A stretch of 64,000 bases of DNA from Nissolia schottii (Eukaryota; Streptophyta; Magnoliopsida; Fabales; Fabaceae): positions 73,193-137,192 of the forward strand of contig QANU01102670.1 of assembly GCA_003254905.1 (NCBI GenBank), in the 5' to 3' direction. Both the position numbers and the translations under genes were made by a program. How positions within the stretch are numbered: position 1 is the first letter of the stretch; each line of letters begins with the position of its first letter. Shown here in pieces: positions 1 through 22,510 of this stretch. The notes under the pieces are model-generated. The model ran no database searches. It saw nothing but the letters and a program-made list of their open reading frames with translations, and was not told the origin of the DNA.

Positions 1-60
1 TATATATATATATATATATATATAATATTATTATTATTATTATTGTTATTATTGTTATTA
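1..60. repeat. (TA)n followed by (TTA/TTG)n microsatellite
   Basis: The window opens in about 25 bases of TA dinucleotide followed by trinucleotide repeats of the TTA/TTG kind. It is simple-sequence DNA with no coding content. Confidence 0.95.
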
Positions 61-120
61 TTGTTATTATTATGGAGGAATATTATTATATACTACTACT
101 AATATTATTATATACTGCTC

Positions 121-870
121 ATGACTTATAAATACACTGCTAATGGTATCCCTAACACTTACTCTAACCCATACATGCAGTACTGGAACTGGTATCTGGT
201 TCATGGTCAAAGATTTCTAAAACAAATCTACGACCATCAACAGGTACCTGATGTGTGGCAAGAATATTATCCTTTCCCACCGCATGGTACAATGCCCGTG
301 CACCAACCACATGGTTTCTTTGATGAGGGCCCGCACGGTATGTACATGTCGCATCCCCAAGATGGTTTCTTTGCTCTGCCACCGCAGGCACATTATGTTG
401 CTCCGGTTCCCCAAACGTTCAATCCCTTTCCACAACCTGGTTTATCTGCCTGGCTAGACGAACAGATGACTCAACAATTACTGGAGATTGATGAGGACTT
501 TGACCCATTTAACCCTGGCCCCTCGTCAACACAACATCCCCAACATCCAGTTGATGAGGTTACAGTGACTCCATACCCACTTGATCTCACTGTTGAAGTC
601 ACTCCACCTCCATACAGACCTAACGTTCAATCCCCTCTTCTTGGTGAAATGTACAGTGAGCAACACTCGTTGAGTCGAAGATCTTTCCATGTAGGGGTCT
701 TCTTCAAAATGTAGTGAGTCACGCGTACACTCACCAAGAAGATCGATTGATATTGATCGCGTGGAAGTACACAGAGGTTCTTCTGAGCCGTCAGGTTCTG
801 GTACCAGGGTTAGGGCAGGGTTTAATTTGAATGAGCTGCCTGAGGATGCATCAGACGATGACCACGACAA
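121..870 (+). pseudogene. transposon-derived ORF remnant, possibly plant-mobile-domain (PMD) type C-terminus
   Basis: An open frame of 197 codons (121-714) is rich in Pro, His, Gln and aromatic residues. It starts with a Tyr/Trp-rich stretch (YMQYWNWYLVHGQRFL, residues 18-33), then low-complexity Pro/His sequence, then an acidic segment. It stops at 712-714, but coding-like sequence continues in another frame to about 873, ending in an acidic tail with FNLNELPED. That suggests a frameshift. The Trp/Tyr-rich opening followed by a proline-rich tail resembles the C-terminal parts of plant-mobile-domain proteins carried by some plant transposons. I recall this only as a family style and the domain core is not visible. 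The hairpin modules at 1492-1708 lie downstream, so both may come from one element. It could instead be an unrelated repeat-borne ORF. Confidence 0.4.
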
Positions 871-1491
871 CTCCTAGCTCGACGCACCTCCGAGGCAACC
901 GTCGCCCAGATCTGGCCCGAGGGGAAACCTATTTGCCAGGGGAATTCGCGTAGTACAAAGACGCATGATGCGGTGGATGGGACACCGGGCAACCAAGATG
1001 GAGCAAGTATCAGCAACACAGGTGAGCAGGGGTATGATATTCGTGACTGTCAGAATATTAGGGCACCCAACAGATATACCCCTACAGAGGCATCTAGGCA
1101 CCCAGATTTTCCATGAACAAATGTGTCTGTACCTGTACCCAACAAGATTGAACAAATATGATTGGAATTTTCATTGTTATTATTCTTTTTATTATTATTA
1201 TTGGAATGATGATGACATTAACCTCTAATCTAATTGCAGCCCTAAAAATTAAAAAACATACGCAGCAACACCTCCCCTATCCATTTTCTTGTCTCAAAAC
1301 TAAAAATAATCGCACACTATGAATATTACCACTCAATTAGAAAGAGAAGAAAACTAAAAACTACTAAGGAGGAAGCAGAAGAATTCAAGAAGAAAGAAAA
1401 GAGTGAGAGTGAATGAGCAATGAAGCTCTTCAGTTCACCTCCCTTTTATAGACCGAAATTAAATACGTTTTTATTTTTATTTTTTTAACTC

Positions 1492-1708
1492 TGAAATCGC
1501 CATAATGTATGGCAATTTCAGAGCCTGAAAACGCCACATGGTACGACAATTTTAGAGACTGAAATCTCCATGATGTATGGCGATTTCAGAGCCTGTTTTT
1601 TTAAAAAAAATTATTTTTTTGTCTGAAATCGCCCTCCAATGCGGCGATTTCAGAAATTAAAAAAAAATTTCCAGACCTCTAAAATCGGAACAGTGCATGG
1701 CGATTTCA
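1492..1708. repeat. cluster of five imperfect palindromic modules (CTGAAATCGCC ... GGCGATTTCAG)
   Basis: Five modules follow one another. Each is an 11-base arm resembling CTGAAATCGCC, a short loop of 8-12 bases, and the arm's reverse complement (GGCGATTTCAG). The modules are separated by A/T tracts. The best pair is near 1622-1653; the others carry one to three arm changes. The following 80 bases (1709-1788) resemble the sequence after the related modules at 39483-39550, so these are copies of one dispersed family. No coding frame crosses it. Confidence 0.8.
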
Positions 1709-1818
1709 GGAAAATTTCCCATGCACCCGTAATTATTTTCCATTCCCCATAATATGGGATTAAAAAACATTTTCACCCATACATAAGTAAAAAATCCCCA
1801 ATTCCAAACTTGGCATAG

Positions 1819-2095
1819 TGTAGAAGTTCAACAACATGGTGAATGATGATGAACACAGATCAGAATGCAGAGAAAATGAACATAAGCGAGAGAGAATTGT
1901 ATGGCTCAAGAATAATAGTTGTGTGAAAATGATTATCTGATCTTCATTGATGATGATAACAGAATATATATACAACCTGAATTCTACTGAAATGTACATG
2001 AAATTTACACTGATATTTACATGAAATTAAGTTAACTAACTAACTAGCATAACCAATTACAATCCCACGTGTAGCAGCCTAACAAACTTCTAACA
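1819..2095 (-). mobile_element. copia-type solo LTR or LTR remnant
   Basis: Read on the minus strand this 277-base segment starts TGTTAGAAG and ends CTTCTACA, so its ends are short inverted repeats beginning TG and ending CA, as in LTRs. A TATA-like run (near 1960-1972) sits in the middle, followed by the pyrimidine-rich leader typical of short copia LTRs. The flanking five bases (CATAG and ACTTT) do not match, so no target duplication survives. No primer-binding site or reverse transcriptase is seen on either side. Confidence 0.6.
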
Positions 2096-3888
2096 ACTTT
2101 TCATATCGCCAGCTCCTCTCATCTTAGCTGCTCGAGCTTCAGTTTTAGAGGCTGATGTTGTTGTGCTGCTGCTTCAGCTCTCCTTCCTCGATCTTCAGTT
2201 TGTCATGAGTCTTTTACCCCTGCTCACACATTGTACCATTCATGGACTCGGTAAACTCGTTTTTAGGATCCTCTATATTACGAGAAATTCTTTTGTTTGG
2301 AGAAAAAAAATTACTCTCTACAAGACATCTCAAACTTTCTTAGAATTAGCAAAAGAAAATAATTAAAGGTATAGATGTGATCAGCATGATTTCTTTTGTT
2401 CTATGGTGGATAAAAGAATTTCTCCTTTATTATAGACAAATCTAATTATATTGGGTATTGGAAAGCTCCTTTTATACAAATAAACCTTTAAAATTAAAAT
2501 CGTCCTAAGACAATAAAGAATATTAAATTTAACTTTAAAATTGTCAAAAGTAGATTAAAATATCTGTTCAACGTCAATTAAGTTAATCTCTATCAATGCT
2601 ATAATTTGATTGACTTTAAACAATTTTGTGAACGAATTTGATAATTTTCATATTTTTTTAGATAATTAGAGACATCTTATAAAACCAGTATTGCAATCTA
2701 AAAAAGAAACAAATAAGGGAATAAGGAACCTCACCCCACTGAGACTTAACAATGCTCAACAAAAAATGAATAGAGCCTCATTAAAAACCTTCACATAAAA
2801 AATTTAATGAGACAAACTCGTTACTTTTTAAATGAAAAAAAAGAGTATCTCACTCGCTGCTAAATAAAAGGCCAAAAAATGCTAAAAATAATAGGGAAAT
2901 AGGACCAAACACCCAAATCACCACATTGTTAATTTCACCTAATTTAAAAACGAATTTATTCAACGTTGTCAATGGCGGCGGAACTTCATTGTGAATAGGG
3001 GAAGCTGCCCCCATCCCATTTAAATGTTACATACATAAATTTATTTTCCTATGGCAATAGTTAAAAAGCATTGTCTAAACCCTCGTAATCATTGCTTATA
3101 ATCTCAAAATTGTTGTCATTAACAAATGTTACGCTTTCGGACGTTACTCTTTATACAACTGCAACAAATTTTCTTAAGGCAACACTTAAAAAGTATTAAA
3201 ATCATTTTTTCTTAGCTTAAAATCTGCTAATATATTCTCTCTAATTTTATGTCATTTTTCACCACTCACAATTTGAAAGTTTACTTTTCTTTACGCTTTA
3301 AAGTCTATAGATCATGAAAGAGTAATGCTAAGTGTTCTAGATAATTTTTTTTTTATATTTATTAAGGTGTTGTAAATCTTTTTTTAACTATATTATTGTA
3401 AATTTATTAATCGTACATTAATAGCATTTTAGAATTAAAAATAACTAAAATAAAAGATAGTAATAATTCTTATAAAATTACTTGACATGTATACTTAGGT
3501 TAACTTGGAGCATATAAGATGCATAATCGATCATAAGAATCAAGAACTAACTTGGAGTATATAAGATGTATGATTGATAAGAATCAAAGTTCTTAATTTA
3601 AAAGGCCTAAGATTCTCGTTATGAAAAATCCCATGAAAAGCAATTTGCAAGGACCACATATAAAGGCTCTCCCTTGTTAAGACTTTCGGAATCCATGGTT
3701 AATTTGTATAAATTTTCCGAAAAAAAAGTATTTGAACCTAGTTGAGAAAAAAAAGTTCATATTTCTTTAATTAAATATCACGAGCCTAATTTTTAATTTT
3801 AACTATGAAATAATTTTAAATTCTCTAATTAACTATTTTATTTTTAAAAGTGTTTATAAGTCAATAAAAAATTAACCTTAAATTCGCC
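2096..3888. other. AT-rich intergenic sequence, no gene seen
   Basis: The stretch is mostly A/T-rich with short open frames that lack codon structure or recognisable domains. Around 2720-2850 there is a run reminiscent of retroelement debris, but I could not delimit it. No RNA gene was recognised. Confidence 0.6.
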
Positions 3889-5250
3889 CTAGTTGATGTA
3901 AAAAAAAGAAAAAGAAAAAGGAAAAAAAGGCAAAAAAAAAAACAAAAATACAAAAATCTCTGTCCATAGAGGTGCAAAGTTTATTAGGTTTATAGATGAG
4001 CTGTCACCAATCGAGGCGTCCAAAGAAGGGGAACACTGTGCACATTCTCGTCGTCCAGCCTTCCCAGCTTCGTTGCAATTTTTCCGTGACGGTGACACCC
4101 CTTTGATGTTGACATCTTCGATGCACCCCCCCCGTGGACCCCACGTCACATGGCTCTCTACCAATACAGGAATCAAAGCTATGCACCCGGGTAGGACCCA
4201 CATTCATGTAGGGGACCACTCTACTTTCCATTTTTTTTTTCTTTTCTTTTTTCCCACCCCACTTTCCATTTTTATTAATATATTTGTTCTGCTTCGGTGG
4301 TACCACAATTACTTCCTCTATGCAGTACTAAAAAGTCTAACAAACAGATTGATTGAGAAATTCCTACCTTCGTATACTCATTTCCAGTATCAATTTTAAT
4401 AATTGATAATATATGAGGTGCACAAAATTATTTCCTTCATATTTTCGTATTCTCCACATCAATAGAGCATAGTCAAGGATCAATAAGCAGTAACGTTTTA
4501 CATACTACTAGCATCATCAATGAAATGGAATCTGTTGGTGTTTTTCCACAGCCTTAATTTAGCCACTAACGCTGATATATGTAGGAAACATCTACATTAT
4601 ATCGATGGAGTATCATTTTAAGATAAGTATGACGAAATTAAGGGGACCCATCTTCACCCAAGTTGGAGTGGGACCCACAATTCAGATTAATTGGAGTTTG
4701 GAAATCTTGAAAGGGCGTGGGGGGAAGAAGGGAAAAAACAGTGTTTCCTGGGATCGCCACATCTCCATTTATTTGGTTCTGTTGGGGAATTCAATATTTG
4801 GTTGGGGGTATTGGAAATTAAGGGGAAAAAAATGAAGAACAATCCGAATTTACCTATTAGAATTTCCAATCTTTGGAAAATTTTTGAAGGGGGTGGAAAT
4901 TTTGTTTTGGTAGTTATAGTTTTAGCAAGTAGTAGTAGTAGTACTAGTAATTTAAACCGTGCCTGTGAAAAAGGGTGCTATGCCTATGCGGTCGTGTCCA
5001 TGAGGGGAGGGACCACTTTGGAGAGAGGAGTGGACCAAGCTCATCACCGTACACGTGTACAATGAATGAGTTTGAAGAAAATGGTACGCACGATCGATCT
5101 CAGAAAAAGATAAGCGCAGAGAAGGGGGGGTGCCATGTGCGTCACTGCAATGGCAAGCGAGGTTTTCGAGTAAGCAGGGGAGATGCCCAAGCCGTACACG
5201 CACAATAAAAATGCTGTTTTGTTTTCTTGTTTTGTTTTATGAAAAAAAAG
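3889..5250. other. GC-richer intergenic patch, no gene recognised
   Basis: Between about 3960-4260 and 4920-5210 base composition rises above the surroundings, and overlapping short frames open on both strands (up to 124 codons). None has a recognisable domain, and frames on opposite strands cover the same DNA, as expected for non-coding GC-richer sequence. It may be decayed gene or transposon sequence, or an unannotated non-coding transcript. The 4210-4270 part is a pyrimidine tract. Confidence 0.4.
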
Positions 5251-8200
5251 ATAAATAGTAAAAAATAAAGAAAAGGAAATTGAAAGATGATTTGCTTTTC
5301 CGGATGCAAATGCCAGGGGCTACTTAGTCAACCTCCACTCATTTGTTCTTCGTGGGGTTACTTTCACTTTTTTTCCCCTTAAACAATTACATTAAAATAA
5401 ATTTTCTTCTTCTTTTCTTACTTGTAGTTAAGAATTCTATAGTTCTATTGACCAACCATGGTACCAAAAAAATTAGTTTATTGAAAGTGATTAATTGTAA
5501 TAAAAAATAAGCTTTAGTTGTACTGTTAAAATTTTTACCTAATGGTATTATATTTTTTTTTCTTTCACTTTTTAACCTTTACGAGCGTAAAAAGTGAAAG
5601 ATGTTAATGTTAGGAAAGAGCTATACTCCCAGCCGACACGTAATTTTGGACCCAATCATGCGGCACATCTTTTAAGGGGACGCTCTCTTTAATCATCCTT
5701 TGTCTTTTTCTTTTTTAGCATCGGATTTGGCTAAAGCAAAAAATTCACAAACAAACTTACTCACCTCCTGGTGCTAATTAATAATGTCACATCGCATCGT
5801 ATTACTCGTTCAGGTTAGTAGTAGTAGTAGTAGTTGTTAATGGAGGCATAGGCTCCCCGAAATTCATGCATATGACATCGCACATTGGATGGGTGAACAC
5901 AATGACATACATTCCGATTCATCAAAATATGAATATGGGGGTTTGATCCCGATTGGGTGTTTTCTGGGATCTCCAATATCCGACCAAACTGAGTTTCTCA
6001 TATCACGAGGGATTTGTAAGAGATGCTTCTTTAGTTTTTTTAATGTGCAGGGGTCGTTTTTCTCCTTGAAATTAATAATAAATCAACATTTTAGTTTATG
6101 TAAGTAATTACAAACTGTGATTTGAGCTGTCCCTAGTTAGTCTTTCAAATTTTAAATTTTAAGCTAAAAGTACTCCCTAAAAGTAACAATTGCTCCCTAA
6201 AAATAACACAAATGAATCAAATTAATTTTTTAAATAAATTTCATCAAATCAAATTAGTCCTTCGTGGATGAAAAAAAAACGTAGTCCTTCATGGACCAAC
6301 TTCACCCACATTAATTTTAAAGACTAAAAAGAATTAATTTCTTAATTTTAAATTAAAACTGAAGTGATTCCATGTATAATTTTCGGACTAAAATGAGTAT
6401 TCGCTCATATATAAATTAAGGAAGATACTAAATACTACTAAAGTTTAATATTAAGTCTAAAATCATCTTAATATTAGAGCAATTTAAATATATTTTCCTA
6501 TAACAATTATCCTTAAACTTCAATCTCACTTTTTTCCCCCTTACTTAATACACTTCTCAATTATTTATTTGATAAGGGTAGAATGTAAAAAAAAAATATT
6601 AATACTGTCTAAAATTTCTAAAATGGCATATATTTATAGAAAAGCTAAATTTTGGAGAGATCATCATTTGAGATCATAAAAATTATATATTTTATGAGCC
6701 TTTTTTTTAAAAAAAAATTATTTCAAATTAAACCCCTATTTTTCAGTAATTAAAAAAATCACTATTCCTTAACCAATACTTACATGGAACTGATTAGAAA
6801 AATCTACATTTTATTTAAAAATGTAATAATAATGATGTATGTCAAAGATGTCTCCTCAATTAAATCACTTAATTTCTATGAATAATATTTCAAGAAGTTA
6901 CATGCAGCAAGCGTCATCAAGTGCAGCATGTGAAAAGGTGATGGAATATTCTTCACATACTTCGTCTGCTTGTGCTCAAGCTGGTGATGAAGGGTTCTTT
7001 AAAAGGGTGTTCATAATGTCATGTAGGGTCTTTGGTGATTAATGGGGCATGAGTGAGAGTTCAAAGCAATGTTTTAAACACTAAACGAAATTTTGAACCG
7101 ATAAAGTTTTTCGCTCATGATTTATTTGGTTTAGCTAATTAGATTTAGAGATTAATTTTTGTGCATTAATGTTAATGTAAAACATTTTTACATTATAAAT
7201 TAATAAAAATGTAAGAAAACTGATATTTTCTTGCATTTTTATGATTGGTGTAAACATTTTTTATATTTTTAATACATGAAAAATTAAAATTTAAACTACT
7301 TTTTACTAAGAAAAAAATAAACATTTAATAATTTTTTAAACACTAAAATTAAGGGAAAAAATAAATGTTTTTGTTAATAGTATAAAATTATCTGAATAAG
7401 CGAAATTAAGTTAACTCTATAGAAAAACATTAATAGAAAAATAAATTAATAATATTTTTGAAAAAGTGAATAATTAATTTAAAATAAAAAAATGTAATTT
7501 TGAGTGAAATAAATCTTTGAAGCAAGACAACAACCTTATCATATCCCTTTTTGTCACCATCATCTAACAAGGATGGCATAGAAAAATTGACACTTAAGAG
7601 TAGAATATAGAAAATTATTTAATGCATTTTTGGATTTCGTAAAATAATAATAGATAGCTGTGAAAAAAATATAATTTTGAAAAGTGATATTTAAATTGAT
7701 GGAGTAACCTATTCTATTTATTGTTAACTCATCAATTTACTTATTTCACTTTTATAAATAATATTTGTCATTTTTATGAACACAAAAAAAATGTTAAATA
7801 AATTGATGAATTAATTTTCGTATATATTTTTCTATTGCTACTAATAAAACTAAGTGTGATTATCACGTATATATTGTGGATTTGTTATTACTGAAGCATC
7901 AATTTCAAAAGTAACAAATATTTTATCTTAAAGTAGTTTTCATAATTTTGAGTAGAAAGTGGAAGCAGGTGAGGGGATTAAGGAAGTATCACTAGAACAG
8001 CAAATTTTGTACCAATGTAGCCAAAAAATTTTACAGCGCAGAGATATCATTACGACCTAATCATTATTCATAAATTACCCCCCCTTTTTGTTCTTCCCTC
8101 CCCACCCCCCCGCACGGCCGGTACAGTAAAATTCATCATTAACCCACCCTCCCGCTTCCATCTCCGACCCCACGCCCACGCCACCGCCGCCTCTAACTCT

Positions 8201-8340
8201 CTTCTCCTCCATGCCACGCTTAATTCTCCTCCCATTCTTTTTTTTTTTTTACATACAACATCATCTTACATCTCTCTTCAACACTTATGTACCCTTCAGA
8301 ATTGATCTCTTAACTTATTTCTCATCATCATCATCAACAA
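5251..8340. other. AT-rich intergenic DNA downstream of the HD-Zip gene
   Basis: Long A/T-rich sequence. A 67-codon frame at 6839-7042, rich in Ser and Met, has no recognised homology and no promoter that I can see. A C-rich tract at 8080-8220 precedes the convergent 3' end of the HD-Zip gene and may hold its 3' UTR. Confidence 0.5.
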
Positions 8341-8374
8341 CATGCTTTGTTCTTCTTTTGTCTTAATTTTCTTT

Positions 8375-9797
8375 CTAACTCCACTCTTCCGAACAGTACC
8401 ACTGCAACGTCGGTGCCTGCTCGTCCGAGAAGAAATTGCAGGCCTCGTCGGCGCTCAAGAAGTTGTGCTCTTCCATCTTCACGTACTGCGGCGCGTGGTA
8501 AGCCTTCTGGAACTGGAAGCAATTCATGGACGTGGACGACGACGACGAGCAGTTGAAATTGAGCGAGGACGATCCCGGAGACATCAATAGGGTGGGACTA
8601 CTCTGGAGAACGCCGGAAGAAGAAATCGCGGCGTTGTTAACGGGGCTGCTGCTGCTGTTGCTGTTGTTGTGGATCTCTTCGTTCAAGATCGCGCTTGAGT
8701 CGCTGTCAGAGGAACCGTCTTTGAAGTCCGCCGGCGGGAAGAGCAACGCTGCATCGCCGTCTTTGAAGCAGCAATCGTAGCTCAATTCCTTGGGATCGGA
8801 TTCAGGAATAACGGCGGTTTCGGGATTCGGATTGCTGGTTTTGTCCTCCTCCGAGTCCACTTGCAGCGTTGTCATCATCTCTTCCTTCTTCACCACCGAT
8901 CCATCGCTTTCGGTGCGTTCCTCTTGCATCCTCGATTTCAATTCCTTAATCTGCATAACACAACACAAATCCAAATTCGTTAGCCCTAGAAGAGTTCACA
9001 AATAAAATAAAAGAAATAATTTATCTTAATTTCTCAAGCGCTTGCTTGATCAAACTGAACACCAGGTGTTTGTTAAAATGAATGAGTGATCAATCAGTGC
9101 TTATTTCTTGGTACCTCTTTGAGCAAGGCTTCGTTGTCGTGTTGGAGGGTTTCGTAGTTGAGCTTGAGCGATTCGTAACTGGCTTTGAGGACGCCGTAGT
9201 CTCTCTCAAGCTGCTTGGTCTTCCACCTGGCACGGCGGTTTTGGAACCAAACCGCCACCTGCCTCGGCTGCAGTCCCAGTTCCTGGGCGAGCTTCACCTT
9301 CCGGTCAGGCTCCAGCTTGTTCTCGACCTCGAAGTTCTTCTCAAGGGCCTTCACCTGATCCACGCTCAGGCGGCGCTTCTTCTCGCCGTGGTGGCCCGGT
9401 TCCTCCACGCAACCTTCCTCGTCGAGCCCCTCCAGCATGGACTGGAACTCCCTCCCGTACCCGTGGTTGTTGTTGTTCCTCTGGCTCTGTTCCTCTGATT
9501 CAATGCAAATATCAGACAAATTGTTAGCGCAACAGTGCTTCTTGTCTCTTGAAACAAACATACATACTCATAATACATACCCCAGAAGGGAAAGAAAAAG
9601 CATAATTGAACGTTATAGGTTGTAATGCAATACTGAAAAAATAAAGAACAAAAGAGAAGGAAACATTTTGAAAGATTTTTTCACTGTTTCAGCAATCAGC
9701 ATACATGATTTTGATCACACAAAAAAAGTTGAGACAGGACAAAGCAAACACAAAACACTTATCATGGATATGTCTGAATTGCAAAAACAAGAGAACA

Positions 9798-9835
<38 letters not shown>

Positions 9836-9922
9836 TATTAAGGCAAAGGTTCAATTATAACCTGTTGATGGACAAATTGTCATGAGAGCGCCCAAAGAAT
9901 CGGAGCTGCCAAGTCTCTTCAT
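8375..9922 (-). CDS. class I homeodomain-leucine zipper (HD-Zip I) transcription factor, ATHB6/ATHB5/ATHB16 type
   Basis: Three coding exons read on the minus strand: 9922-9862, 9494-9115 and 8950-8375, with GT-AG introns. They give a 338-residue nuclear DNA-binding protein. The N-terminus [13 protein letters not shown] is typical of the ATHB6 group. The homeodomain covers about residues 58-113, with the recognition-helix motif [10 protein letters not shown] at 103-112. It runs straight into a leucine zipper with Leu at 116, 123, 130, 137, 144 and 151, the first exon 3 residues completing the heptads. Family members bind pseudopalindromic CAATNATTG sites as dimers, and ATHB6 relatives act in ABA and growth responses (family knowledge). 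The C-terminal half is Ser/Asn- and acid-rich and ends in a Trp-containing segment ([10 protein letters not shown]) that in this class serves activation. Length fits the family (about 310-340). The start is the first ATG of the conserved N-terminus. Confidence 0.97.
9799..9834. repeat. (AAT)n microsatellite in HD-Zip intron 1
   Basis: Roughly eleven AAT units lie inside the first intron (9495-9861) of the HD-Zip gene, away from both splice sites. Such arrays are often length-polymorphic. Confidence 0.95.
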
Positions 9923-10530
9923 TGGTGCTTAGATCTTTATTAGATCAAGAAGGTCTTTCTTTTAGATTTGATCCCCTTTTATTTTGTTAGTCAATGTATG
10001 TTAAGATCTCAAGAGAAGAAAAGCAGAGAAGAACACAAAGGGCTTTGTTTTTTTGTTGTGATTTCACTTAAATGGAGCCATTGAATAGGAATTTTGGTGT
10101 ATTAAACAGCGCCAGTTAGCACAATACTGTGAGCAGCTACTGTACAACCACTTATCTCCACGAACTACTCCCTTGAGCCCCTTCTTCCTTGCCACTTCTT
10201 CTCCCTCTTCACCCATCAAAACACACACAACAACTAAAAAATCCCCCCACAACAACCTTAATTCTCTCTAAAAAAAAACACAAATTAACACCCACTACAG
10301 CAACAGAAGTGACCACTGTAATCTTTCTTAGTCATTCCTTGTTGTTCTCTTTCTAAATCATTACACAATCAAATTATGATGGCCTAGGAAGGAGGACAAA
10401 AATAGGGGGGGGATTGGAATTTGGAAGACGAGAGGACGGTTTTGGGAAGAGAGAGAGAGGGGGGGAGGGGGAGGGTGAACAAGTTCACAGGCCAGCGGAG
10501 TTGTGAGTTTCTGTGTCTTTAAATAAACCC
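9923..10530 (-). promoter_or_regulatory. probable 5' leader and core promoter of the HD-Zip gene
   Basis: On the minus strand a TTTATTTAAAG TATA-like box lies at about 10518-10527. It is followed by a strong CT-rich tract (10440-10480 on the plus strand reads as GA/G-rich), a common plant initiator setting. If used, the 5' leader would exceed 500 bases. The transcription start is inferred from sequence only. Confidence 0.45.
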
Positions 10531-20480
<9,950 letters not shown>

Positions 20481-20830
20481 ACAGCAACCGGATACGTTTG
20501 CTTTAGGCACACTCTCTGCAGAGATAAATCCTGTAATCAATGGCTTCTTCTCTGATAGCTATGAACACGATCCGGATTGTCCTACACGAGGTTTTTCTTC
20601 AATCACAGAGGCTATTGAAGATATTCGCTCCCTCACGCATGAAGCCCATTGAGGTTGAAGCGTGGACAATGCAGACTAGTTTTATACCGTGTGCTGAAAT
20701 TCAACATGTTTGTTAGAGAAATTAGGCAACATGAATCGAACTCTAAAGCCCTTAAAAGCTCAGATGCCTTACATTGTTGGACATAGACAATTGAATGATT
20801 TTATTAGATTTGACAATGATCTTTAAGAAC

Positions 20831-20832
<2 letters not shown>

Positions 20833-20872
<40 letters not shown>
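20833..20872. repeat. (TA)n microsatellite inside the RIBA pseudogene
   Basis: About twenty TA units lie between the DHBP-synthase-derived fragments, in what was probably intronic sequence. Confidence 0.95.
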
Positions 20873-20874
<2 letters not shown>

Positions 20875-22119
20875 TTTAAGCATAGTATTGATTTCTTAAC
20901 TGATAACAAGAAAACTGCAGCTTATAGGAGTCCATGACAGGGCAGCAACAATCCTCTCGCTCGCATCATGAGATTCAAGGCCTGATGGTTTCACTCGCCC
21001 GTGGCATATCTGAGGGGTTCTCAAAAGAGCAGGACACGCATAAGCTTCTGTTGATCTTGCTGGGCTGGCTGGCTTGGAACCTGTGGCTGTTTTATGCGAG
21101 ATAGTAGACGATGAGGGTTCAATGGCGATTGGCAGCCAAAGAAAACTTGAAAATCACATCCATTGCTGATTTAATCAGGTACTAATGAAATTATCAGATA
21201 TTTCTGATAGTTGTACTTACTGATCAAATTGAAGGTATGCACATATTTCCTTATATTATATGTGACACAAACTTGTTAGAATGTTCCTTAAATATGTGCA
21301 TGCTTCAGCTGCACGGATACCAACCAAATGGGGACATCTCAATGCTTATTATTATGAAGCAAATTGAAGCAGCAGGTAGGGGTGCCCTAGTGTATCTCCG
21401 AGGGCATGAAGGTAGAGGCATTGGCTTGGGCGATGAGCATGGAAACCATGAGTATGGTATTGGAGCACAGGTATTGTTTTGTTAGTAGTTAACCAGATTG
21501 TGTTCTATACTGTGAATTGGTGCTTGGAGATTTATATTCATTGTGATCTTTGGAGCACATGAGACTTATGATTCAAGTTAAATTGATTTAGATTCTTTTT
21601 TGTTAAGGTAGATAAAAGTAGAATTTGTGTAAAGATAATTTAGAAGATGTATTGAGAAAGATTGCAAATTGTTGTGTAAATAAAAGTGAAACAAAATTGA
21701 TATTTACAGAGTAAAAATTAGGAGGAAAAAAAAAATTAAAAATCATGGCAGCGACTAGATGACAACATCTCTATGCAAAAGTCTTTGCAGCATAATACTT
21801 CCAACGGCTCTTTGCAAAAAAAAAATATTAAAATTTACTAAACATTAGACACATGTCAAAATTTGATTGATTAAGAGCATGAGGAATTTGGTCATTTTTA
21901 GTTGTAATGCGTTTCACTTTAGCACTAATATTTCGATTCCTATTTATAGCTCCAACAATGAATCTTTGTCCTTTTTGATAGTGCAATGCTATGAGAGGGA
22001 CCAGGAGTGATTTTTTCCTCTCATTGAATGGGTTCTTGGCTCTTTGTATGACTTGGCAAATAAGAAAATATGTTTCTTCAGTACACTTTTATCCTTAACA
22101 ATTTTTATGTGTTTTAGAG

Positions 22120-22510
22120 TTTGGTTCAAATAAACACCGAGGAAACAATGAAAGCAAGCCAAAAAATATCAAATAAAAGACAATAAGAACAATGAAGAAC
22201 AATTGTTGAGGTTCTTCTTACTATTAAACAATCTTCACTCTTGAATAACAAATAATGCTTTCTCTTTACTTTGTCTTCTCTCTAGAAATCAATATCATCT
22301 TCTCTCTAGTTCTAATCATGTCTCTTAAAAATAATGTTACTCTCTATTTATAGACATATTTGTGGGGATACAATTATTTTAACACATTTTAATTACAAAC
22401 ACTTCACACATGTGAGGTGTAATATTTTAATTGGCCACAGTAATAATTTTTTACATTTTTATTAGTTCTCCTTCATTGCTCCAACAGGCATCTAACCTTG
22501 CTTTGTAGGC
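22120..22510 (-). mobile_element. possible LTR-like insertion within the RIBA pseudogene
   Basis: Between the last two cyclohydrolase fragments (21478 and 22730) lies sequence that, on the minus strand, has TATAAATAGAGAG at about 22340-22352 followed by an AG-rich leader. This is a common layout in copia LTRs. Clear TG/CA ends and a target duplication were not found, so this could be ordinary intron sequence. Confidence 0.3.

Noticed and set aside
9082..9498. Plus-strand frame of 138 codons over the homeodomain exon
   Set aside because: Antisense shadow of HD-Zip exon 2; Leu/Val-rich from reversed codons, no domain.
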